Positions 55,160-64,000 of a stretch of 64,000 nucleotides of DNA are shown one piece after another. The stretch is from Hygrophila difformis (Eukaryota; Streptophyta; Magnoliopsida; Lamiales; Acanthaceae). Within the stretch, counting starts at the first letter, position 1, and every line of letters starts with the position of its first letter. Position numbers and translations under genes: made by a program. The stretch lies in NCBI GenBank assembly GCA_030278955.1, contig JAOANR010000001.1, positions 37,211,708-37,275,707 of the forward strand, read 5' to 3'. The notes under the pieces were generated by a model. The model had not been told where the DNA came from, did no database searches, and saw only the letters and a list, made by a program, of their open reading frames with translations.

Positions 55160-58100
55160 TCATTGACCCAGCTTGGTCGCAACATTCTTCATTTTCTTCA
55201 GGGAGTCAAACAGGGATGGACTTTCTTGGTTACCTGATGGCTTCGCAAATGGGTTGGAAGGCCGACTACAGTTTGCTGCCTGTGCCTTTGCAATCGCAGT
55301 TGTTTCTCCATTGTTTAATAACTTCCCTGCAGTCTTCGGACCTGTTTGATTTTGCTCCTGTTTCCCTACTCTATCAATCATCAACTCCTCTGCATCACAT
55401 TTCTTTCTTGGGGTAAAGAATGTTGACGTTGACTGGATTGGCAAGGGAAGTGTGCCTTCTGATTGTTTAATAGTTTCTGGTGGAGTTAATTTCTTCGTAG
55501 ATGGAGCATCAAGTTTGATGGGGAGGTTTGGCTTCGTAGATGGAGGGTCACGTTTGATAGGAAGGTTTGGTTTGGTATTGGGTGCTTCATTCCCCACTTT
55601 TTCACAGAGCATTTTTTCCTGAAATAATATGTTCATACAGGAGTCAAACCCGTATAAGCAAAAGTAAGGATATGCCGGTATCGAATATAATCACTGCATT
55701 CAATCCATTTACCCTATGTATAAAGTGGGAGAAAAGTTTGGATCCAAAAATGTACAAGATGATTCAAATGTCACCTCAAGTATGTTGTTGAAGCGCTCTG
55801 CCAAGTTTGGTAGCTTTAATGCAGTCACAATTTTTATGGCTCCTCTAACAGATTTTTCTAGTGAAAGAAGCTTTACTAGCTCAGTAGCTCGCTCAAGTTT
55901 GTCGCCTGTAAGAAAGGCCAAAAAGCAAACTCATTAATGGAACTGATTCCAGTGCCTAGTGTTTTTACCAACCTATATAGAAATGAAATTGAGTATTTAC
56001 TGTTGCAGCAAGATGCAATGAGCCTCAAGATGCATCGATCTAGTGAAGTTTCCAGATTAAAAGCCTCGTCATCAAGTGTAGTGGTGTCGAGACCAGAAGC
56101 TTCCGTTTCATCTATTCTTCTCTGTATCTGAAATGCAGAAAAAGAAGAAATACAGTTCCAACATTTATTTACTCGATGAAATCAGTTGCACTCAGAAAGC
56201 GCCAGAGGTTTAGGGTTTTAGCATTCCACATCGTACAGAGGCTTAGCGTACAAACACTTGCCTGGGAGAGATGCATATTGGTCAGGATAAACTCATTCTC
56301 GAGGTTATCTGCACCAAGGTCTGATGAGGCAAGAGGGAATGACAGATCCAGCAAAGTGAGGACAGGCTTGGGAGTGGACTGAATATGTTGTGATCCAAAC
56401 CAAAGAAATCAATATAAGGAAATGTAAAATGAAACAATGCAAATGAAGAATTCTCAATGAGTCGCTTACTGTACCTGCGGGAAGGTTTCTGGAGACTTAC
56501 AAACAATGCAAAATAGATTGGTGGAGTTCAATCCTACAACCCAATAATTTTCATCATTCTTCTGTTGTTTGCTGGCACTGCCAAGTAAATAACAAAAAAC
56601 TGCATTATAGCTGATACATGCCAAAAAGGAAAGGAAAGGAGAGGAGTTTAGCAACTGGCAACAGCTATAATACCTGAAGAGGGGGAGCCAACTACCACCG
56701 TATTGATTCGTAAAGACTCTCAAAACACCCTAAAGCAGATATTACTTTGATACTCAGATGCACAATTCAGAAAGGGGGAAACCACAGTTTATTAAAACAA
56801 CTTTTCTGAAAGCTTGCACCTTGGAATCGTAAGAACTTAGTCGGCCTTCCTCACTGAAACCTAACCAGGTTAAACAGGACCCTGGGGTCAATGGAAGTCG
56901 TCCTCTGAGAGGTTGAGTCCCATGAAGAATATTGAACAGTCTAAATTCAAGCATCTGCAAGTGTGAAATTAGTTAGTGAAACCTAGAGGAGAAAAGAAGA
57001 TTGGAATATCTCCACAAGTATAACACACAACACAACAGGATTTTAAGTACAAACAAATTAAATGTTTCAAAGTTTCAGAAGAATAAACATTTAATGTACA
57101 AACAAATTGAACTTTGGAGTTGATGTTCTATTAAAGCTTCTGAAGTATGGAAGACAAGATTAGATAAACAAATGCGCGACTCCAATTGATATTAAGTTTT
57201 CAACTAGGGGGTCATCAACCAAATACTTAAGTAATACCTGCTCGTCTGTGGCCAAAGAAGGAGAAATGTGGGTGACAACAACCAGTTCATCCTTGTACCC
57301 AGCGGCTGCAACCACAGGCCCATCAAGCGAGAGAATGTGCCTCTGATGCATGAACTTGAGAAATTAGACCCCGCAGGCATGATAAAGAAATAGAAGTTTA
57401 CAACACCTTGTCACTAAAGTCTAAAGTCTCAAGGCAAATTCAACTGTTCATCAATTCCAAAATCCTATAGAAAAAGATATGCCTGATACAGCTTGAATAA
57501 GATGATGATGTATAATAACTTCACAACTTAATGATGTATTTTTTTTCAAACCTGCAGTCCAGCCTCGGAGAAGATACGAAGAAAATTGAGGCTTGTAACA
57601 GCAGCAACCCAAGCACTGCCAAGTGCTACTGCTCGAACTTCTTCCCCATCAAATCGCATAGACCACTGATGTTTTCACAAGGAACTAAGCATTAGTTATA
57701 ATTAAGAACAGTTTATCTACAATGAGAACCGAGGTCAACTCAACTCATGTGCACCCTTCACAGTCACCGAGAAATTTAAATTAGATGAAGATGGCTGACC
57801 TCACTGTTATTTGCCCAGCTACTGAATGGGCGATACATAAGCGTGCTCATATTCTTCTCGCCTTTGCATGGATTAGCAAATACACTTCCACTTTCATTTA
57901 GAGATGCCATAGTGAAACCATAGTGGTCAGTCATTGCAGGAACACGTGGACCACTACTGGTATCATGGAAATCTATCTGCAGTTGAATCATGTTAAATAA
58001 TGTTAGTGAATCAACAACAAAAGTTTATGCCCCTGTGATGAAGTTAGAAATTGCACTTGTATTTTCACTCTTGATCTCAATTCAGAATTCAGATACCAAA

Positions 58101-60591
58101 GATAAACAGATTAGTTGCTGTGATAAACATTGGATTCTTTATTAGGTATATAACATCCCTTTAAGAAATTTTCCAATGGTAAAAAATTTATCTGCAAACC
58201 CAAATTCCGCTAAAATTGTTTGCCCAGTTCCATTCCCACAGTTAAATAATTCATGTAGTTCTTGGAACAAATACAACTGATAGTCATCAAGGAGAAAAGG
58301 GTAATGATAACAGGATACCTCTATGTGTGAATATCCATCATGTTCCATTGTGGTTATATTTCCAAGCATATTGTAGCACATAAAGTGCCTCTTTCCAGGC
58401 TGTGAAGGAGTAGCTCCAGGTTGAAAAGCTTCTTGCATTTTTGGCCCTGCAATCATTGTACGTCTGTATCCACTCTTTCCGTTAAGTTTGTCATTATGAC
58501 CATAAGAGGCTTTCTTACGAGATTCAACTTTAGGTATGGTTTCCATCTCATTCTCATCATTAAGATCTTCCCATTCTTCATCATAGTTAGAGTGCTTCCG
58601 CAATCTTTTTCTGCTGGGTGGCTCATATTCACCATAGCTATCTTCATTAACATCACCCAAAGTTCCAGATGCAGTAGGTTCATCTTCCTGGTCAAACAAG
58701 AAGAAAGCATTGCTACTCTTCGAATGCAGACCAGGGATATCTTCAGTTGGAGATTTCATTGTTGATGGTACAGCTGAATCCCACACACCATACTTACCCA
58801 TAACATCAATGATTGCTAGTGCATTCCCATGGGGCTTCCATGCCATACATGAAATGCATTCACTAAATTTTTGCCTCTCAATATCCTGCTTCTTATCGAC
58901 ATCCCAAATGAGAACCTGTTTGTCCATACCAGAAGTTGCCATATACTTCCCATTGGGTGACCAACATAAGAAACAAATAGGTTCCGAATGATCCCCTCTA
59001 AGAGAAAACAACTTTTCTGCTGTGTCTCGATCATACATTACCACATCATTTTTCAGACCTGGTGCTGCTAATATTTCTCCATCTGGACTCCATGCAAGTA
59101 TATTCATCAGCATTACATCACCATTATTAGAAGATATACCTTTGAGGACATGAAGTGTACTTCCAGATTGAAGTTCCCAGAAAATGACAGTTCCTTCTGA
59201 ATCAAGTGAAGCCAAGTATTCACCTTTAGGATCAAAAGCTATACTAGTGACAGACCCCCTGTGCCCTTTAAGAACTCTCGCAATGGTTCCATCAATAGTA
59301 TTCACAAGTTTGATGTCCTCGTCATCACCAGCAGCAGCCAAAATTGTTCCGGATTTGTTGAAAGCAACAGTACGAATTGGCAATGTAAATCTAGTGATAT
59401 TAGTCTCAAATTCTCCACCTACACTTGTTATCCAGAAAGAGTCAAGAAGAATAATCTTTCAATAAAATACACATACAGTCATACAGATGAATTATTAAGG
59501 CCAAAGTCTTGAGATATTTCCTTTGAATTGATTTTCCAAAAAATTAGTAAGATATATCTAATACATGGAAAACTTCGAGATGAATTATGCATCTATTCTA
59601 ATCATGAAAATGAACAGAATGAAGGGAGTCCATGATAGAAGAAATTATTGTTTCCAAAAATAGGAGGCTGCAATTCTCATGTTTAAACTTATTTATAATC
59701 CATACAAGCATCTTCTAATCTGTTTGAGCACAAATACATATACTGTATCTATAAAAAAAATAAGAAAATGGTTTATTTTGCATTTCCATGTGGTAAAAGT
59801 TTATCAAAAGGAGCCATATTCCAAGTCCCAGTAGAAGTTCCACAGCCTTATAATACTAATGAAGGCAAAAGTAGAAACAGCACATGATTTTAACTTAAAA
59901 TTTGTAAATGGACAAATATTTATGACTAACTTTGTTGATAATATCTAGTAATTGCACAGTTATGAACATCAGCTTTTATCGATTGGGTGTTTTTCAATCC
60001 CAACATTGGAGCTCCAAGACACTCCACATCTATACTAATTCACATTTTAATAACAGGGTCATATTTGGGCATCGAATTGAAATTAAAATAGCAACTGCCA
60101 GTTAAAAATTTTATTAATTTTTAATATACAAATTCTCAAATCCCCAATCTTGGTTTCTCAGCATTATTTTCTAAATTCCAAAGAGCCCAAATTTCACACC
60201 ACAAACTTCAGTGTCACAAATAAGTAGAAAGAATTTATCAAACAAAAACTTCTTCACACACGCTACAACACAATTAATGTCGAAACTGAAAAAACCTAAA
60301 GGAAACCTTACCAGGAAATTTATAGAGCTTTACCGAATGGTCCATCGATCCCGAAGCGAGGCAGGTGGAATTAGGACTGAGGGCCAATGCTGTCACACCC
60401 TCCCGGTGGTTTCGGAGGGACTTAGGCTTATTCGACGGTGAAGCAAAATCGTGAATGCAGATCGCATTGTCGGCAGCCGATGATGTAACAATATGGTCGC
60501 CACTGGACGACCAAAGGACAAAGCACATGGACGCCTCCCCGTCATCGCCGATCTTGTGGGCTTCACGCAGCTTCATGGTTCGGATCTTCAT
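55160..60591 (-). CDS. EOL1: WDHD1/Ctf4-type replisome adaptor (plant EOL1), 12 coding exons
   Basis: Exons: 60591-60312, 59418-58319, 57976-57800, 57665-57552, 57342-57238, 56954-56820, 56729-56674, 56577-56475, 56378-56262, 56127-56001, 55905-55775, 55618-55160. They give 967 residues in one frame, a usual length for the family. All introns are GT-AG except intron 9 (GC-AG). Residues 1-305 are a WD40 propeller (blade ends such as NAICIHDF, GTVIFWEL, QVLIWDVD). An acidic linker with a basic patch PSRKRLRKH follows (about 325-390). From about 395 comes the Ctf4 middle propeller (Mcl1_mid/SepB: HIEIDFHD, FRLFNILHGTQPLRG), then helices (DKLERATELVKLLSLEKSVRGAIKI) and a low-complexity tail. Ctf4/WDHD1 links the MCM helicase to polymerase alpha. 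Arabidopsis EOL1 also interacts with LHP1 in passing on Polycomb silencing at replication. The C-terminal HMG box of vertebrate WDHD1 is absent, as in plants. The start is the first ATG, opening MKIRTMKLREAH. Exon limits are from splice signals and frame only. Confidence 0.93.
56128..56261 (-). other. GC-AG intron (intron 9 of EOL1)
   Basis: Donor CTCTCCCAG|GCAAGTG and acceptor TTTCAG|ATACAG. Except for C in place of T, the donor is a perfect match to the consensus, as is usual for GC-AG introns. Joining here keeps the frame (HLSQ to IQRRI). Confidence 0.85.
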
Positions 60592-60688
60592 ATCTTAATT
60601 TTTGCTAGGGTTTCAGAAATTCAGTCGTGTAGCCGTGTTGGGGCAGAAAGGGAGGCGAAATAAGATGACAGTCGATAGACTAATTGGA

Positions 60689-60696
60689 TTTGGCGG
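60689..60696 (+). promoter_or_regulatory. E2F-type site, EOL1 promoter (proximal)
   Basis: TTTGGCGG, an exact match to the plant E2F/DP consensus WTTSSCSS, about 100 bp upstream of the EOL1 ATG. Expected for a gene switched on at G1/S. Confidence 0.65.
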
Positions 60697-60722
60697 GGAT
60701 TTAGGCTTCAAAAGGTTTTGCT

Positions 60723-60730
60723 TTTCGCGG
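60723..60730 (+). promoter_or_regulatory. E2F-type site, EOL1 promoter (distal)
   Basis: TTTCGCGG within TTTTCGCGGGAAG, a near-palindromic E2F site, 26 bp from the proximal one. Confidence 0.68.
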
Positions 60731-60799
60731 GAAGAATTTTCGGTGCAATGCTACACTCTGTGCACATGGACCCGTTGCATTGGATCATTTTTTTAAAGA

Positions 60800-61522
60800 T
60801 CAATTATTAAAATAAAAAAATAAAAATATCCTTTTTTCTTGACGGAACAGTCTGTACGGACCAGTAGAATATCCTTTATAATTCTTTCGACTGTATAATT
60901 ATTAACTTTAACTTTTTTTTTAGAAAATTATTCTTTTAGAAAAACTATATATGCAATTACATGATTAAGTTTTTCCAATAAAATATATCATTTTAATTCC
61001 TAATATTTTGTGAATTTTTACTATTACCGCTAAAGTTCATAAAGAAAATTATTTATACCTTTTTGTTATATTTTTATTCTTGCAAACTTATTAACACTAA
61101 TTTTATTAAGTAATAGCCTTTAAATTTTAATTGTGGTTAGTATTTCTGGACTTATCTTTTTATTATGTAATTAAAAAAATTAATTATAATCATCTGGTAT
61201 AATTAACTACTCCAAGAGATTAATTCCACCACATCTCTTTACAGTTTTTGGTAAAGATTATCTAGTTCTATTGTCATTTCGTGCCTCATAGTTATTTTTA
61301 AGTAATCATCTTTTTGCTATTAGTAATGTTTTTTTTGTTTTTAAGTAATCATAAAAATATTATTTTCTTTTTAGATGTTCTCTTTTTTCAACAATTTTTG
61401 TTTGATTTTATCATTAATTTTTGGCTTTCAGTATAGTATCTATACTTTTTTTTTTCATAGTCAATTTCCCTTTCATAGCCTTCCAGTTTTAAGAACTCTC
61501 ATTCAAGCCTTTGGCTGAAGTC
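60800..61522. other. AT-rich intergenic DNA
   Basis: No frame, RNA or repeat boundary recognised. Poly-T runs are frequent. Confidence 0.6.
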
Positions 61523-61530
61523 CATGAAAG

Positions 61531-62276
61531 CAAGGTTATCAAGATCTAGATTTTACGTAGGATCGTTTTTCTATTTACAAGATCGGGATCGTAGGATCGT
61601 ATTCAGATCCTAGGATCCTACGAAATCAGGACAAAAAAAATATTCATATTGCATATTATCAAATTACAATAACCAATATTAATAAATAATAATTTGTCTA
61701 GCAAAAAAAGATAATAATTGAGCATTTAAGACATGATGCTTGAGCTAGGTTGGATTTGTCATTAGAATTTTCCCCATTTTCGTCACTCTCAACCACTGTC
61801 TCATTAGATTAATCATCCATCTTGACTGGAATCCATCTGAGCTGGAGGTTTAGGACTAAGATCTCCATCAGCAGGGGTGCTGTAAGGGGATGCTACAACA
61901 AGGGCGGCGGTAGAAAGAGGAAGGGGATGCGAGGACGACGATAGGAAGAGAAGGGGGATCGACGGTGACGTCAACAACAAGAAGATGAATTGTAAGTGGA
62001 AGATGAAGAGGATGCAAGTAATATGGATATGCAAACAAAAATCTCTAGATCTGGATTTTCGAAAACAATGGAGAACTGAAAAATGAAAAAATGAGATGAA
62101 AAATAAGAGGGAGTGGGATAGGATCGTTCAAAGATCTTAAGATCTTGTATAGATCCTATAGATCTTATCCAGATCCCACCCTAATTTAGATCCCATACAG
62201 ATCTTGATCGTTTTGGCTTTGTGGGATCGTAGGATCGTAAGATTCTAAGATTTAAATCTAGATTTTAATAACATTG
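61531..62276. mobile_element. Non-autonomous hAT element with 8-bp duplications
   Basis: Imperfect terminal inverted repeats CAAGGTTATCAAGATCTAGA and TCTAGATTTTAATAACATTG, flanked by CATGAAAG at 61523-61530 and 62277-62284. The 8-bp duplication points to hAT. Subterminal parts are rich in GATCCTA/TAGGATC/AGATC words. No transposase frame. Confidence 0.85.
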
Positions 62277-62479
62277 CATGAAAGTCATTATGAGATCTTA
62301 ATAAACACTAAAATCAAAATTATGCTCATCAAGGGTGTGTTCTGAACAGCTTTTGTAGCTAGTTATTGTGAGCTGCAGTTTTGAAGGCTATAGTTTTGAT
62401 ATGGAAGCTGTAGTTTTTAATTTTATGAAGTATTTCGTATTATAGATTTTAAAACAGTTTAAAAAAATAGGTATATTGA

Positions 62480-62580
62480 AAAGTAGAATTTTGAAAGCTT
62501 CTGAAAACTAAGTTAGCTTATGTTTGCAAAGCTTCGCAAAGCTTCTGAAAGCTAAGTTAGCTTATGTTTGCAAAATACTG
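62480..62580. repeat. Short tandem duplication
   Basis: AAGCTTCTGAAAACTAAG and AAGCTTCTGAAAGCTAAG, each followed by TTAGCTTATGTTTGCAAA: two copies about 44 bp apart. Confidence 0.8.
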
Positions 62581-62977
62581 AAAATACTGAAAATTTTTCG
62601 ATTTTTACCGAAAAATACTGAAAATTTTTACTTACCAAAAAGTGTTATATACCGTTACAAATCGGCATACCGAATTATACTGAAATGCCGATGATAGGTT
62701 GGGCTTTAAGAGTTGGGGTTTAGGATTTAGGGTATTGCGATATACTGAAATACCGAAATACCGATGATATAATAATAAAATTTGAAAATAATATTAAAAT
62801 TAATGTTTCGGTATAGAGGTATATCGAAATGCCGAAAATCTCATATACTCCATACCATTATCGTACCGGTTTTTTCGGCATACTTAAATGTTGGTATACC
62901 TAAATTTCGATATTGTTCAATAATTTCCTATACGGTAAGCTTAGTATACCGAGTTCTCGGTAATTTTTTCCACCACT
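62560..62977. repeat. hAT-like element remnant with TACCGAAA words
   Basis: The right end GGTAATTTTTTCCACCACTAG resembles hAT termini (CTAGTGGTGGAAAA in reverse). The interior is packed with ATACCGAAATACCGA/TCGGTAT words on both strands, typical of hAT subterminal repeats. A matching left terminus is not found. Confidence 0.5.
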
Positions 62978-63204
62978 AGTTTGGGGCACTTGTTGGCTTG
63001 ATATTGAAACTTGGCAAATCTTCCACCACCTTGATTTTTATTAAGGTAATTCAAATTTGCAAATTAATAGTGCTAGTGTTTGGTTGTGTATCTTTTTGTA
63101 AGATTATGGAAGATTGTCCATGAAAAATACACCCTTGTCAGAGTGTCAATAATTTTTAGGTAATTCCAAATCTTTCATAGAAATGGTTTGGATTGAGATT
63201 CGTA

Positions 63205-63850
63205 AATCCAGGTCATGCCGTTAATCTGATGACTTGGTGGCTGGGAACAATATGAAAAGGCCTGAAAGAGGTTTCGTTAATCACTTGCTTGGCAATCATA
63301 TGGACGATTTGGAAAGTTTGAAACACGACTATTTTTAATGGGAAGCAAGTAGTGCTGTTAGAGGCCATAGATGAAGTTAAATGGAGGGTGAGCATGTGGT
63401 GGAAGGTAACATTGAATGATTTTGGGACTAGTTCGTTCAGTTCAGTGGATAATTTCTTGATAGTATCCCACAGCTTTGGAAGGTGAAAGAAAAAGCCCTT
63501 CGGAGGGGACTGACATGGATGCGACCAAATGAGGGGTGGGGGAAAATAAACACAGACGAATCTTCACTTGGTAATTCGGGTCCGGCCGGGATTGGAGGAA
63601 TAATTAGAGACGAAAGGGGGAGATATTATTCATTTTGTCCGACTCCATTGGAATAACAGATTCGATTGAAGCTGAAATAGCAGTTATTAGCCGGGTGTCT
63701 CAAGCTATTATTTGTGATCAAGGCTTCCCCCTACCAAAGATTGTCTTTGAATGCGATTTCATAGAAATTGTAAAATGGATAGAAGATTCGAGGAGTGCAC
63801 CATGGACATTTAGGGAGAAAATTGGACCCATTATCTCTCGATTGTGAACT
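63205..63850 (+). pseudogene. LINE-type reverse transcriptase tail / RNase H relic
   Basis: 63205-63420 reads, with stops, CLAIIWTIWK..NTTIFNGKQ and IDEVKWRV, typical of the region before RNase H in plant non-LTR reverse transcriptases. 63510-63850 is an RNase H-like (RVT_3) domain: WMRPNEGWGKINTDESSLGN, GPAGIGGIIRDE, a frameshift near 63630, then DSIEAEIAVI and VFECDFIEIVKWI. The first catalytic Asp (NTD), the Glu (EAE) and the CD motif can be seen, but the frame is broken. Confidence 0.8.
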
Positions 63851-64000
63851 GTGCACGCAAAGTTCGTTTTCAACAAATATTAAGTGAGCGTAGTCCATTA
63901 GCCAATTAGTGGGCGAAAATGGGGGCATCCGGAGGGGGCAAGAAGAAAGAGTGGTATTGAATTGAAAAAAAAGCCACAGCCAAGTGAAGATTGAGGAGAA

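Noticed and set aside
58142..58318. Extension of EOL1 exon 2 to the stop at 58142
   Set aside because: The GAG|GTATCC donor at 58318 joins in frame to exon 3 with conserved Ctf4 sequence; the read-through part has no homology.

Overview
The window is nuclear DNA of a flowering plant, probably a eudicot. The evidence is nested Ty3/Gypsy and Ty1/Copia LTR retrotransposons with the usual initiator-tRNA-Met primer sites (TGGTATCAGAGC), a Helitron, Stowaway-like and hAT-like elements, a Cassandra 5S-containing TRIM, and one intron-rich nuclear gene of plant type. About 85% of the bases are mobile elements. There is a 500-N assembly gap at 49725-50224. No bacterial-type feature is present.

Layout. 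Block I (1-23800) is a minus-strand, gag-bearing Gypsy element ('A'). Its gag is broken by the end of another LTR (1-583) and by a complete element ('N1', 1115-10926, duplication TAAGT) that has 2.7-kb LTRs around a 0.7-kb interior without genes. A 3.56-kb Helitron with a decayed PIF1-like helicase sits in N1's right LTR. A very young Copia element (12385-21316, duplication AAAAC, 843-bp LTRs with two mismatches by eye) sits in A's own LTR. 23801-25601 is an unassigned LTR-like stretch. Block II (25602-49403) holds a truncated minus-strand gag element ('D') and a plus-strand gag element ('B', 30146-44742) with an open gag. B's 5' LTR holds a complete minus-strand gag element ('C', 31919-39967, duplication CTTAG). 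A Stowaway-like MITE and a short defective Copia element ('F', duplication AATAT) follow. Block III (49404-54960) has an Ac-like hAT end, the gap, a Gypsy LTR part ('E'), a Cassandra remnant and a second Stowaway-like MITE. At 55160-60591 lies the one host gene: a 12-exon, minus-strand WDHD1/Ctf4-type replisome gene (plant EOL1, ENHANCER OF LHP1) with two E2F-type promoter sites. The rest (60800-64000) is AT-rich DNA with an hAT element with 8-bp duplications, a second hAT-like end and a LINE-type RNase H relic.

The most interesting observation is inside the Gypsy LTRs. All the Gypsy-family LTRs with this part intact (N1, A, B, C, D) keep a strong splice donor (GTAAGTTA) and, 1.3-1.6 kb downstream, a polypyrimidine-CAG acceptor. 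E keeps only the donor and the leftmost LTR only the acceptor. Just upstream of the acceptor is a tandem array of short stem-loops. The repeat unit differs completely between LTR lineages (GATTGC/GCAATC; a GGTTCGATTCC-containing hairpin; a CTCTTATGT-loop hairpin; CTGCC/GGCAG), while the hairpin fold and relative position are kept. Within one array the two arms change together (CTGCC/GGCAG, CTGTC/GACAG, TTGCC/GGCAA). This suggests a selected structural element that would remain only in unspliced, genomic-type RNA.
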